A stretch of DNA of 64,000 bases from Cognatishimia activa. GTDB lineage: Bacteria; Pseudomonadota; Alphaproteobacteria; Rhodobacterales; Rhodobacteraceae. The DNA is taken from the NCBI RefSeq assembly GCF_001458335.1, contig NZ_CYTO01000009.1:236066-300065 (forward strand), read 5' to 3'. The notes under the pieces were generated by a model. That model saw only the letters and a program-made list of their open reading frames with translations. It was not told where the DNA came from and searched no databases. This document shows positions 7,360-14,994 of this stretch, piece by piece (position 1 is the stretch's first letter; each line of letters opens with the position of its first letter). The position numbers and the translations under genes are program-made.

Positions 7360-8166
7360 ATGACGAAGCCCACAAATAAGCCTGGCAAGAAGCCCAAGTG
7401 GGTTGTTGAAAAAGAGCAGGCGAAAAAGGCTGCTGCCGCCGAAACAGTCTGGTTGTTTGGCCTTCACGCCGTGCGGGACGCCTTGATGAACCCGGCGCGG
7501 GAAAAACTGCGGCTCATGGTGACAAAAAACGCTTCTGATAAGTTGGCAGAAGCGATTGCCGAATCTGGAATGACACCTGAAATGGTAGATCCGCGCAAAT
7601 TCAAAGCGCCGATTGATCCACAATCCGTGCACCAAGGGGCTGCGCTTGAAGTGAAGCCATTAAACTGGGGCAGTTTGACAGACCGCGCGATCGGCTCTGA
7701 TGACCGCCCACCGCGTCTTGTGTTGCTGGACCGGGTGACGGATCCCCACAATGTCGGCGCGATTCTACGCTCTGCAGAGGTATTCGGGGCCCAAGCGGTG
7801 ATTGGCACGCGCCATCACTCAGCCCCTGAAACCGGCGCCTTGGCCAAAACGGCTTCTGGTGCTTTAGAGCGTCAGCCATATCTGCGCATGCGCAACCTTG
7901 CGGACACAATCGTCGAGCTTCAGGGCATGGGATATATTGTGCTTGGCCTTGATGGTGAGGCAGATGAAAGCATCGAACAGGCCCTTGAAGGCCGATATGA
8001 CCGTCCCGTTGCGCTCGTCTTGGGCGCAGAAGGGCCGGGCCTGCGCCAAAAGACCAAAGAGACCGTGGATCAACTGGTGAAAATCGATTTCGTAGGTGGG
8101 TTTGGCTCTTTGAATGTCTCAAACGCCGCAGCCGTCGCGCTTTATGCGGCCAAGCCGAAAACCTAA
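7360..8166 (+). CDS. rlmB: 23S rRNA 2'-O-ribose methyltransferase, TrmH/SpoU family
   Basis: A 268-residue protein. After a lysine-rich N-terminal tail comes the substrate-binding domain (about 30-105, starting VWLFGLHAVRDAL). The SPOUT catalytic domain (about 115-265) has the three family motifs: DRVTDPHNVGAILRSA, LVLGAEGPGLRQKT and GSLNVSNAAAVALY. RlmB methylates G2251 of 23S rRNA using SAM; assignment among TrmH paralogues is from overall layout, so the exact target is inferred. The start is the ATG at 7360, giving MTKPTNKPGKK; the frame is open further upstream, but that stretch does not resemble the family. It is divergent from tRNA-Tyr. Confidence 0.92.
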   Translation: MTKPTNKPGKKPKWVVEKEQAKKAAAAETVWLFGLHAVRDALMNPAREKLRLMVTKNASDKLAEAIAESGMTPEMVDPRKFKAPIDPQSVHQGAALEVKPLNWGSLTDRAIGSDDRPPRLVLLDRVTDPHNVGAILRSAEVFGAQAVIGTRHHSAPETGALAKTASGALERQPYLRMRNLADTIVELQGMGYIVLGLDGEADESIEQALEGRYDRPVALVLGAEGPGLRQKTKETVDQLVKIDFVGGFGSLNVSNAAAVALYAAKPKT

Positions 8167-8231
8167 GACTTGAAACCGGCCCTGTTGGGCGCGATATCTT
8201 TTGCAACTAAGGGCAAAAGGGCAGGGCACAC

Positions 8232-8528
8232 ATGGGACCAAAAATCGCGACATGCTGTTATTGCGGAACCCGCGCGGTTTTTAAACTAAGCGGCGATGTG
8301 CAACATGAATTGGCTTGTTCCTCTTGTGGAGCGCCTCTGCATGAAATCAAACAGATGCCGCTCAGAAGCCCCGCTCAGACCCAAAAAGTCGAGAAAAAGC
8401 AACATTACGAGCAGCCTCGATCCTATAAGAAGTCCCCGAAAAAAAAGGAGAAATACAAGAAAAAGAAGAAGGGCTTTCTGTCAGAGCTCTTCGATGATTT
8501 CGACGATATTCTCGATATTTTCGATTGA
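8232..8528 (+). CDS. Small zinc-ribbon protein with lysine-rich linker and acidic tail
   Basis: A 98-residue protein with three distinct parts. An N-terminal zinc ribbon carries two CxxC pairs (CCYCG at about 8-12 and CSSCG at about 29-33). A linker of about 35 residues is dominated by lysine. A short C-terminal tail (ELFDDFDDILDIF) is strongly acidic and hydrophobic. I cannot name a function. The layout suggests nucleic-acid contact through the basic stretch and a protein-docking tail (inference). It lies 65 bp after rlmB on the same strand and may be co-transcribed. Confidence 0.72.
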   Translation: MGPKIATCCYCGTRAVFKLSGDVQHELACSSCGAPLHEIKQMPLRSPAQTQKVEKKQHYEQPRSYKKSPKKKEKYKKKKKGFLSELFDDFDDILDIFD

Positions 8529-8623
8529 AACATTTGCTGACGGGCGCTCACAAAGCTGTCAGTGCCCCTAGGGTGCTCAACATTATCGCATAGTATCGGG
8601 TCAGATTTTGAATGGAGACCCCT

Positions 8624-9082
8624 ATGCTGAACCGCCGCACTTTTTTGCTGACCGCCGCCGCGAGCCCTGCAGTTGTCGCTCTTGCATCACCTGCGCTTGC
8701 CAAAACACCTGAAGTCTTTGCCACCGATGGCGTCGCGATCAATGGTTATGATCCGGTCGCTTATTTCAAAGAAGAGACACATGTTAGAGGGTCAGAAACC
8801 TTCAAAACCATGTGGAAAGGCGCGGAGTGGCGCTTTGCGAATGCCGAGAACCTTGCTGATTTCAACGCGAATCCAGAGGCTTATGCGCCTCAGTATGGTG
8901 GCTATTGCGCCTATGCTGTGGCAAGCGGCTACACCGCTAAGACCGATCCAGATGCATGGACCGTCCATGACGGAAAGCTTTATTTGAACTTTAATAAATC
9001 CGTGCGTCGTCGTTGGCTGAAGGACGTGCCTGGCAATATCGCCAAGGGTGACGCCAACTGGCCAAGCGTTTTGAACGCATAA
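8624..9082 (+). CDS. Exported YHS-domain protein (Tat-type signal)
   Basis: A 152-residue protein starting at the ATG at 8624, because the upstream ATG at 8612 coincides with the GGAG ribosome site. The N-terminus has a twin-arginine-like signal (NRRTFLLTAAASP... ending ALA). The mature part contains a YHS domain (about 35-140: INGYDPVAYF, W.FANAENLADFNANPEAYAPQYGGYCAYAV, LYLNFNKSVRRRW). YHS domains are often linked to metal binding, but the cysteine pattern here is a single GGYCAYA. The substrate is unknown. Confidence 0.85.
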   Translation: MLNRRTFLLTAAASPAVVALASPALAKTPEVFATDGVAINGYDPVAYFKEETHVRGSETFKTMWKGAEWRFANAENLADFNANPEAYAPQYGGYCAYAVASGYTAKTDPDAWTVHDGKLYLNFNKSVRRRWLKDVPGNIAKGDANWPSVLNA

Positions 9083-9174
9083 ACTCAGAGCGTTCGAAGA
9101 AGTTTTAAAGAAACGTTCACAATTATCTTACAAGCTCTGGAATGACGATGAATACGTCATATCTGTAATAAGGA

Positions 9175-9199
9175 AGGGCAAGATCGGAACTCTTGCCCT
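9175..9199. other. Stem-loop in the YHS gene 3' region
   Basis: AGGGCAAGA (9175-9183) pairs perfectly with TCTTGCCCT (9191-9199) around a 7-nt loop. It sits between the YHS stop (9082) and a strong terminator (9226-9253), along with a weaker TGACG...CGTCA dyad near 9143-9159. It could be part of a structured 3' UTR or a small RNA; no promoter could be assigned with confidence. Confidence 0.4.
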
Positions 9200-9225
9200 C
9201 TCTTCACTGTCCCTCGTTCCGCACT

Positions 9226-9253
9226 GCGCCCGGTCTAGTCCGGGCGCTTTTTT
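9226..9253 (+). terminator. Rho-independent terminator
   Basis: GCGCCCGG (9226-9233) pairs with CCGGGCGC (9240-9247) around a 6-nt loop, followed by six T residues. It ends the YHS-domain transcript, or a small RNA processed from it. Confidence 0.92.
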
Positions 9254-9314
9254 GTTTGTGTTAATGAGGTTCTTGGGGCTGGTCATTTGCCCAATGAAAC
9301 GAAAGAGTGTGCAT

Positions 9315-9743
9315 ATGACAGAACCAGATGATGCCACCGTCAACGAGGTGTTTGAGCGAACCAAAACCATCGCTGTTGTGGGGTTTTCCATGAACCCGGC
9401 AAGGCCCAGCCACTACGTGGCCGCGTTTCTCTTTGAACAAGGCTACCGCGTGATCCCGGTGAATCCCGGTCATGCGGGTAAAGAAATGTTTGGCACGACC
9501 ATCCGCGCGTCACTGGCAGATATCGATGAACCAGTGGACATGGTGGATGTCTTCCGCCGTTCTGATGCGGTGATGGAGGTCCTAGAAGATGCGCTTGCCA
9601 ATCTGGATGGCCTGCAGACCTTTTGGACACAGCTGGGTGTTTTCAACGAGGAGGCGCGTCAAATGGCCGAAGCGGCGGGTCTGACCGTGATCATGAATCG
9701 CTGCCCGAAAATCGAAATCCCGCGACTGGGACGTTTGAGTTAG
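9315..9743 (+). CDS. CoA-binding domain protein (YccU-like)
   Basis: A 142-residue single-domain protein with the Rossmann-type CoA-binding fold of succinyl-CoA synthetase alpha subunits. The glycine-containing first turn is VVGFSMNPARPSHYVAAF, then GYRVIPVNPGH, VDMVDVFRRSD and the C-terminal MNRCPKIEIPR. Its metabolic role is unknown. An in-frame ATG at 9294 would add seven residues; neither start has a strong Shine-Dalgarno. Its TAG stop overlaps the hisE TAA stop on the other strand, so the two genes converge with a 4-bp overlap. Confidence 0.87.
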   Translation: MTEPDDATVNEVFERTKTIAVVGFSMNPARPSHYVAAFLFEQGYRVIPVNPGHAGKEMFGTTIRASLADIDEPVDMVDVFRRSDAVMEVLEDALANLDGLQTFWTQLGVFNEEARQMAEAAGLTVIMNRCPKIEIPRLGRLS

Positions 9744-10057
9744 GATTTAGGCCGGCTGGCCTTTTCAGCAATCCCACTGGTGCCTTGGCGGCGGTCAAGC
9801 TCGGCCAGCACTTCATCCAGCGTCACACCGCGCGATTGTAGCATGACAAGCAGGTGAAACAGCACGTCTGCGCTTTCGCTGATTAGCCCGTCGCGGTCAT
9901 CCTTGATGGCTTCAATAATGGCCTCAACCGCTTCTTCGCCAAATTTCTCGGCGCATTTCTCCGGGCCTTTGGCAAGGAGTTTGGCGGTCCAGCTGCTATC
10001 CGGGTCAGCTTTGGCGCGTTCCGATATGGTTTGGGCAAGATCGTTAAGCGTGTTCAT
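9740..10057 (-). CDS. hisE: Phosphoribosyl-ATP pyrophosphatase
   Basis: A 105-residue all-alpha MazG-superfamily hydrolase. It removes pyrophosphate from PR-ATP in the second step of histidine synthesis. The metal-binding acidic motif is visible in EKFGEEAVEAIIEA followed by ESADVLFHLLVML. It starts 9 bp after hisF and is surely co-transcribed with it. There is no hisI domain fusion. Confidence 0.96.
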   Translation of the reverse strand: MNTLNDLAQTISERAKADPDSSWTAKLLAKGPEKCAEKFGEEAVEAIIEAIKDDRDGLISESADVLFHLLVMLQSRGVTLDEVLAELDRRQGTSGIAEKASRPKS

Positions 10058-10066
10058 GACGTGACC

Positions 10067-10864
10067 TTACTGCAACCGCATGGGAATGCCATTGGCAATC
10101 ATGTGTTCTTTGGCTTCCTGCACGGTGTATTCACCAAAGTGAAAGATCGACGCAGCTAATACAGCAGATGCGCCACCCTTGGTGACACCTTCGACAAGGT
10201 GATCCAAATTGCCGACACCGCCCGAGGCGATCACGGGAATATCCACCGCATCAGAAATCGCCTTGGTCAGCGGGAGGTTGAATCCCGACTTCGTGCCGTC
10301 GCGGTCCATGCTGGTGAGAAGAATTTCGCCAGCGCCTTTGGAAGCAACGAGTTTTGCGAATTCCACCGCATCAATTGGGTTGCCGCCCGCATCAAGCGCT
10401 TCTTTACGGCCGCCATGTGTAAAGATGCCCCATTTGTTTGGTTCGCCATTCTCGTCATGGCCCACGGTTTTTGCATCAATCGCGCAAACGATGCACTGGC
10501 TGCCAAATTGATCCGCCGATTCTGCAATCACGTCTGGCCGGGCCACGGCAGCGGAGTTGAAGCTGACCTTGTCAGCACCCGACAAAAGTAGCGCACGCAC
10601 ATCGTCTTTGCTACGCACACCGCCGCCAACGGTCAGAGGGACAAAACACTGCTCTGCCGTGCGGCGCACCATATCAAACATGGTGCCTCGGTTTTCATGG
10701 GTTGCGTGAATGTCCAAGAAACAAATCTCGTCCGCTCCTGCCGCATCATAAGCCCGAGCGGCTTCGACCGGATCACCTGCGTCGCGCAGACCAACAAAAT
10801 TCACGCCTTTGACCACACGGCCATCGGCAACATCGAGACAGGGAATAAGGCGCGTTTTTAACAT
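10067..10864 (-). CDS. hisF: Imidazole glycerol phosphate synthase, cyclase subunit
   Basis: A 265-residue TIM barrel. Both catalytic aspartates are in their motifs ([14 protein letters not shown] near residue 11 and [12 protein letters not shown] near 140), with phosphate-binding loops LTVGGGVRS and VIASGGVGN. It works with HisH (14995-15633) to make IGP and AICAR from PRFAR. It is about ten residues longer than many homologues, through an insert in the [17 protein letters not shown] region. It is followed by hisE and separated from hisA by two unrelated genes. Confidence 0.97.
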   Translation of the reverse strand: MLKTRLIPCLDVADGRVVKGVNFVGLRDAGDPVEAARAYDAAGADEICFLDIHATHENRGTMFDMVRRTAEQCFVPLTVGGGVRSKDDVRALLLSGADKVSFNSAAVARPDVIAESADQFGSQCIVCAIDAKTVGHDENGEPNKWGIFTHGGRKEALDAGGNPIDAVEFAKLVASKGAGEILLTSMDRDGTKSGFNLPLTKAISDAVDIPVIASGGVGNLDHLVEGVTKGGASAVLAASIFHFGEYTVQEAKEHMIANGIPMRLQ

Positions 10865-10889
10865 GCGGCCCTTATGGCGTGATTTGGCA

Positions 10890-10965
10890 GAGGGGGAAAG
10901 GGGCTTTGCCCCTCTTGGCGATGCGCCAATTCACCCCAGAGTATTTTTGCAAAGGTGAATGAATG
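10890..10965. repeat. Dispersed intergenic repeat, copy A
   Basis: Two conserved blocks: an AGGGGCTTTGCCCCT hairpin (about 10899-10913), then the signature CCCCAGAGTATTTTTGCAAA and GGTGAATG (about 10934-10961). The second block is identical over about 27 bp to copy B (25919-25985, inverted) and similar to copies at 33228 and 41900. It lies between hisF and the DUF2867 gene, just past the latter's stop. Confidence 0.85.
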
Positions 10966-10975
10966 GGTCTTAGGC

Positions 10976-11458
10976 TTAGGCAGGCGATAAAGCTGAACCG
11001 GCTGCCGCTTTAGCTGCGCGCGCTACCGCATTGCGTGCGATCAGAATATGAAACGGCATAATCGTCGCTAGGTAAAGGCGGCCACCGATATTGTGCGGAT
11101 GAACCCATGTCGCCAACGAGAGCTGCTGGTCTTGGCAGATCACCGAAACTCGGAATTCCAGATGTTTGTCATCAAATCCAGCGATGAGCTCGGTGTCTGT
11201 TTCGCTCTCCACTGGGAAGGACCCCAATTTGTCTTTCGCGTTAGGGCCGTCTTGGTCCAAGCCAAATGGCGCAGTGACAATCCCGCGAAGCTTGACCAGT
11301 GCCTGCGCCCAGCTCGGGAAATCGACAATGATTTCTGCCGCCTTGCGGGGCGAGGTATTGGCTGGGGTGGCGTAACAGTCCACAAAGTCGCCGGGCTGTA
11401 TACGATCATGCAGTGTACTGATTTCGGGGAGGGGGATTTTCGAGACCTTAGGAGACAT
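10976..11458 (-). CDS. DUF2867-family protein
   Basis: A 160-residue protein starting at the ATG at 11458, 7 nt after AAGGA; the frame is open upstream to 11512 but has no ribosome site there. It matches the DUF2867 pattern: DFVDCYATP, a central LVKLRGIVTAPFGL, DDKHLEFRVSV and an alanine-rich C-terminus after PFHILIARNAVARAA. Its function is unknown. The family often occurs near nucleotide-sugar or epimerase genes or alone; no such neighbour is seen here. It interrupts the his cluster. Confidence 0.78.
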   Translation of the reverse strand: MSPKVSKIPLPEISTLHDRIQPGDFVDCYATPANTSPRKAAEIIVDFPSWAQALVKLRGIVTAPFGLDQDGPNAKDKLGSFPVESETDTELIAGFDDKHLEFRVSVICQDQQLSLATWVHPHNIGGRLYLATIMPFHILIARNAVARAAKAAAGSALSPA

Positions 11459-11628
11459 GCGCAAATCCTTGTTGTGACGTTCCCCTAAACTATGGGGATA
11501 GTGTTTTTTCATACAAGCAACCGTGCGGGTTTGTCACAGGCGAAATGCCCCAAAATGGTCACATTCTGGCGGTTGATCGAAACCGTCGATGAGGTATCAA
11601 AACTCCATATTTTACTGGGGGTTTTGTT

Positions 11629-12015
11629 ATGTTTCGTTCTCTGCTTTTCGGCAGCGTTGCCATTGTTGCGGCCACGTCAAACGCTTCGGCAAATTCCAAA
11701 AGCGACGCGATGGAGTGCCGTCTTTTTGAGCTCGCCTATAAGGTCACACAGGTTCAAAAGGACGCGGCCTTTTCCGACATTTTGGTGGACTGCCCCGGCT
11801 ATGAAAGCTGGGAGTTCGAGATGTCGACCCGTGAGAACAGCAATGCCTATCTCACGGCCAAAGATGCCGCGCTGCCTGCGAAAGTGCAGGCGGGCGGTGC
11901 GCCTGCAAGAGTGATTTTCCAGCGTATGATTGCCAGAGGGGTGCCTTTGGATGTGGCCAAAGCGCTCGTTGAGACGCGTGCCTTTGACAAAGCGGTCGCG
12001 AGTTACGGCCGCTGA
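11629..12015 (+). CDS. Secreted hypothetical protein
   Basis: A 128-residue protein with a signal peptide (MFRSLLFGSVAIVAATSNASA). The mature domain holds two cysteines that could form a disulfide (MECRLFEL and VDCPGYESW). The C-terminal part is helical and alanine-rich, with RMIARGVPLDVAKALVE. I recognise no family. It is transcribed against its neighbours between hisA and the DUF2867 gene, and its stop lies 9 bp from that of hisA. Confidence 0.68.
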   Translation: MFRSLLFGSVAIVAATSNASANSKSDAMECRLFELAYKVTQVQKDAAFSDILVDCPGYESWEFEMSTRENSNAYLTAKDAALPAKVQAGGAPARVIFQRMIARGVPLDVAKALVETRAFDKAVASYGR

Positions 12016-12024
12016 ATTTGGACT

Positions 12025-12747
12025 TTAGGACTTAAGCACCGCCAACGCCTCAGCCAGATCAATGGCGCCATCATAAAGCGCACGGCCAGAAATGGCGCCA
12101 TTCAAAGGCGCACCGCAGGTTTTCAGCGCTTCCAGATCGGCGATGGAAGAGACACCACCGGACGCGATCACAGGGATAGATACGGCATTTGCCAGATCTG
12201 CAGTGGCTTGAACGTTCGGGCCTTTCATGGCTCCGTCGCGCATGATGTCGGTGTAGATGATCGCAGCAACGCCCGCGTCTTCAAAGGATTTCGCGAGGTC
12301 GGTGACCATCACATCGGTTTCCTCTGCCCAGCCTTTGGTGGCAACCTTACCGTTGCGCGCATCGATACCGACCGCCACTTTGCCTGGGAATTCTTTGGCC
12401 GCTTCGCGCACCAAATCCGGATTTTCCACCGCTACTGTACCCAAAATCACCCGTGCGAGGCCTTTGTCGATCCAACGTTCAATGGTGGCCATATCGCGGA
12501 TACCGCCGCCCAGTTGCGCTGGCACTTTGGTCTGTTTCAGGATTTCTTCCACCGGTGCCGCATTCACCGGCTCACCAGCAAAAGCGCCATTCAGATCAAC
12601 CAGATGCAGCCAATCACAGCCCGCCTTAACGAACTCCAGCGCCTGCGCCGCCGGGTTGTCATTAAACACTGTGGTCTTGTCCATATCCCCATGCAGCAAA
12701 CGCACGGCCTGGCCGTCTTTTAGGTCAATGGCTGGGTAGAGGATCAT
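12025..12747 (-). CDS. hisA: ProFAR isomerase
   Basis: A 240-residue TIM barrel catalysing the Amadori rearrangement of ProFAR to PRFAR in histidine synthesis. The catalytic aspartates are in [14 protein letters not shown] (about residue 8) and [14 protein letters not shown] (about residue 130), with [10 protein letters not shown] and VIASGGVSS phosphate loops. It stands alone, separated from hisH upstream and hisF downstream by genes on both strands, so it likely has its own promoter. Confidence 0.97.
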   Translation of the reverse strand: MILYPAIDLKDGQAVRLLHGDMDKTTVFNDNPAAQALEFVKAGCDWLHLVDLNGAFAGEPVNAAPVEEILKQTKVPAQLGGGIRDMATIERWIDKGLARVILGTVAVENPDLVREAAKEFPGKVAVGIDARNGKVATKGWAEETDVMVTDLAKSFEDAGVAAIIYTDIMRDGAMKGPNVQATADLANAVSIPVIASGGVSSIADLEALKTCGAPLNGAISGRALYDGAIDLAEALAVLKS

Positions 12748-12882
12748 GGGCTGTTCCTTAGGTATGAAGGCTGTTGCAGGCTCTTATGCATGCGTGGAGG
12801 CAAATGGCAAGCTTACCCCAAGTCATTCTTGATTGAAGACCATTTGCTGCGTCAGGCTATCGGCCAATAGGGAGGAAAATCG

Positions 12883-13290
12883 ATGAAACGAGCAATTCTG
12901 AGCACAGTAATGGCTGGCGCCATGAGCGTTGCGGCGACCTTTGCAATAGCGGATGCAGCCAGCGGCACATGGAAGACCGAACCGGGTGACACCGGCGGCT
13001 ACCTGCATGTGAATGTCGCGCCCTGTGGCGCATCCATTTGCGGCACGATTGCCAAAGCGTTTGAGGCGTCCGGTGCAGCGTTGGGCGACTATGAGCATCT
13101 CGGCAAAAAGATGATCTGGGACATGAAAGCAGCAGGCGATGGCTCCTATTCTGGTGGTAAAATCTGGGCGGCAGACAAGGACAAAACCTATAAGTCCAAG
13201 ATGTCATTGTCCGGCAATAAGCTGACCGTGAAAGGCTGTGTTGCCGGTGGCGCAATCTGCCGTGGGCAGACTTGGTCTCGGGTGAACTAG
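12883..13290 (+). CDS. Secreted DUF2147-family protein
   Basis: A 135-residue protein with a signal peptide (first 25 residues, ending DAA) and a beta-rich domain of the DUF2147 type. Visible markers are SGTWKTEPGD at the mature N-terminus, a CGASICGTI cysteine pair, a central MIWDMKAAGDGSYSGG, and KLTVKGCVAGGAICRGQTW at the end. The four cysteines suggest two disulfides. The family's role is unknown; a lipocalin-like fold has been proposed for it. A clear GGGAGG ribosome site precedes the ATG. Confidence 0.83.
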   Translation: MKRAILSTVMAGAMSVAATFAIADAASGTWKTEPGDTGGYLHVNVAPCGASICGTIAKAFEASGAALGDYEHLGKKMIWDMKAAGDGSYSGGKIWAADKDKTYKSKMSLSGNKLTVKGCVAGGAICRGQTWSRVN

Positions 13291-13293
13291 GGC

Positions 13294-13545
13294 TTAGCCA
13301 AACATACCCAACTGCACGGGGATCACAGCGTATCCCCCTTTGAGCTTGGCCGCCTTAAGGCGTTCAAGCTCTTCTTTTGCCGCAGCGCCTTCAGGCAAGT
13401 AATCCCGTTTTTCCTGCGCGGCGCCGCCAATCACACCCCATTCGCGCACCAAGCACCATTCACCAAATAGCGTCTTGTTCAGACGCAGGGCGTAATAGCG
13501 CTTTTGCTTGCGTGTGTGGTTGAATTTTTCAAGGCGGACGTGCAC
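13294..13545 (-). CDS. WGR-domain protein
   Basis: An 83-residue protein that is essentially one WGR domain, named for its Trp-Gly-Arg-type core, here EWCLVREWGVIGG, after RYYALRLNKTLFG. Stand-alone WGR proteins are common in alphaproteobacteria; in larger proteins the domain binds nucleic acids (for example next to PARP domains). The start is taken as the GTG at 13545, and an in-frame stop lies a few codons further upstream. It ends 3 bp from the stop of the convergent DUF2147 gene. Confidence 0.82.
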   Translation of the reverse strand: MHVRLEKFNHTRKQKRYYALRLNKTLFGEWCLVREWGVIGGAAQEKRDYLPEGAAAKEELERLKAAKLKGGYAVIPVQLGMFG

Positions 13546-13618
13546 GCGGGTGACTTTCAGAGGCGTTAACTTTTAGCTGGCCCCATATGCCCCGCGTGCT
13601 CTGCGCTGTCCAGCGCGC

Positions 13619-14155
13619 TTAGACCGGGCCGGTATACTCGCCACGCGCCGGGTAGTTATTGGCGATCGCAAAATCGAGCGCACCGAGCAGTTCTCGGAAA
13701 TGCGGGCGTACAAACGGCATGGTTTGAACAGATGCATAGAACAGTGTCTGTTCCGGGGTCACCATGAAGAGGCCCGGCTCGCTGAAAAGGGCAGGTTCTT
13801 CGATACCGATTGAGGTCTTGCCGCGGGATGTCGAGATATAAAGCCCCCAATCGCGCGCTTCCTGCAGCGGAAGGTCGTAAGCAAACCGCAGGCCATTTTC
13901 GCCGATCTTTTCCGCCATCGCCGCAGCGCGTTCTTCGCCGTCGGAACTCACGGCCACAACACCAACACCGCGTTCTGCAAAGTCATCCTTCAACTTTTGC
14001 AGCTCTGTCAGGTATGTCGCGCAGATTGGGCAATGAAGACCACGATAAAAGCAGACGACAGTACCGCGCTCGGACCCTTCTGCGCTGAGGTCAAATGTAC
14101 CGCCACCCACAAGTGGCAGCGTCAGGTTAGGGGTTTTTTGGCGGGGCAATAGCAT
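13619..14155 (-). CDS. Peroxiredoxin-like (AhpC/TSA, redoxin-fold) protein
   Basis: A 178-residue thioredoxin-fold protein of the peroxiredoxin-like AhpC/TSA group. The active-site stretch CFYRGLHCPICATYLTEL gives a CxxC pair (about residues 42-45), followed by VGVVAVSSDGEE, a long central strand, and VRPHFRELLGALDFAI at the C-terminus. It probably reduces peroxides using thiols. It is divergent from an AraC regulator, and the 89-bp gap holds a perfect dyad, so regulation by that AraC protein is likely. Confidence 0.87.
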   Translation of the reverse strand: MLLPRQKTPNLTLPLVGGGTFDLSAEGSERGTVVCFYRGLHCPICATYLTELQKLKDDFAERGVGVVAVSSDGEERAAAMAEKIGENGLRFAYDLPLQEARDWGLYISTSRGKTSIGIEEPALFSEPGLFMVTPEQTLFYASVQTMPFVRPHFRELLGALDFAIANNYPARGEYTGPV

Positions 14156-14205
14156 GGTTTTTCTCCGGTAGTGTTGCTTTCTCTTGCACTATTTCAGAAA
14201 AATAT

Positions 14206-14230
14206 GTCAGGTAATTCCAGTTTACCTGAC
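14206..14230. promoter_or_regulatory. Dyad between peroxiredoxin and AraC genes
   Basis: GTCAGGTAA (14206-14214) and TTACCTGAC (14222-14230) form a perfect 9-bp inverted repeat with a 7-bp spacer. It sits 14 bp before the AraC start and 50 bp before the divergent peroxiredoxin start. It is a good candidate operator for the adjacent regulator, controlling itself and the peroxiredoxin gene. Confidence 0.65.
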
Positions 14231-14244
14231 CAATAGGCCGAAAA

Positions 14245-14979
14245 ATGGATCGCATCACCACGCTTATGAACAGATTTCACCGCAACGTCCGTGCGGCAAG
14301 TCCCGCAAACGCTGATTTGGTGATCCTCGGGACTCAGGCTGCGCCCGAAGAGGTGTTCTTCTATTCCAAGCAGCGCGGCACGCATAAGCCGACGGGACGC
14401 GAGCTCTGGTATGCACAAGTCGATTGGACCGGCAATCGCAATCCATTTCAGCAGGCTTTGCCTGAAGAAGTGCGTTTTGATCTGACCGCCAATTCAGAAA
14501 CGCAGGCGCTGGTGCAAGTGATCATGCAGGAACACAGCCAGCCGCGCTGCGCTGGGGATTGGGTTCTCAACCGTTTGGGTGATGTGCTCTTGGTGCGAAT
14601 ATTGCGGGATCAAATTGACAATGGCTCCACCAAACCCGGCCTAATTGCGGGTTTGGCCGATGATCGATTGAGTCGCGCTATTGTGGCCATGCATGATCAT
14701 CCAGGACAGGGGTGGTCCAATCAGGATTTGGCGGAAGAAGCGGGGCTGTCTTTGTCGCGCTTTAACGAGCTCTTTGCGGCGCAAGTGGGGGAAACCCCGA
14801 TGGGTTACCTGCGTCGTTGGCGGCTGACACTCGCGCGGCAGGATCTTGAGAAGGGCGATCGCGTGGACGCGGTGTCGCGGCGCTATGCCTATGGATCGCC
14901 GGAAGCGTTCACGCGGGCCTATCGCAAGGCTTATGGTGAAACGCCCATTTCTGCGCGGAAGTCGCTCGCTGTGGTTTAG
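14245..14979 (+). CDS. AraC-family transcriptional regulator (cupin_6 N-terminus)
   Basis: A 244-residue regulator. The N-terminal effector domain (about 1-135) resembles the AraC-type cupin_6 domain. The C-terminal double helix-turn-helix (about 145-240) shows WSNQDLAEEAGLSLSRFNELFAAQVGETPMGYLRRWRL and the second helix EAFTRAYRKAYGETPISAR. The effector is unknown. It is divergent from the peroxiredoxin-like gene it probably controls, and the perfect dyad lies directly upstream. It sits inside the his cluster, between hisA and hisH. Confidence 0.9.
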   Translation: MDRITTLMNRFHRNVRAASPANADLVILGTQAAPEEVFFYSKQRGTHKPTGRELWYAQVDWTGNRNPFQQALPEEVRFDLTANSETQALVQVIMQEHSQPRCAGDWVLNRLGDVLLVRILRDQIDNGSTKPGLIAGLADDRLSRAIVAMHDHPGQGWSNQDLAEEAGLSLSRFNELFAAQVGETPMGYLRRWRLTLARQDLEKGDRVDAVSRRYAYGSPEAFTRAYRKAYGETPISARKSLAVV

Positions 14980-14994
14980 GCTAGGAAATGGGCT

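Noticed and set aside
9226-9253. A tRNA-like or 6S-like fold around the terminator
   Set aside because: Only a simple terminator stem is present; no cloverleaf or 6S bubble could be drawn.
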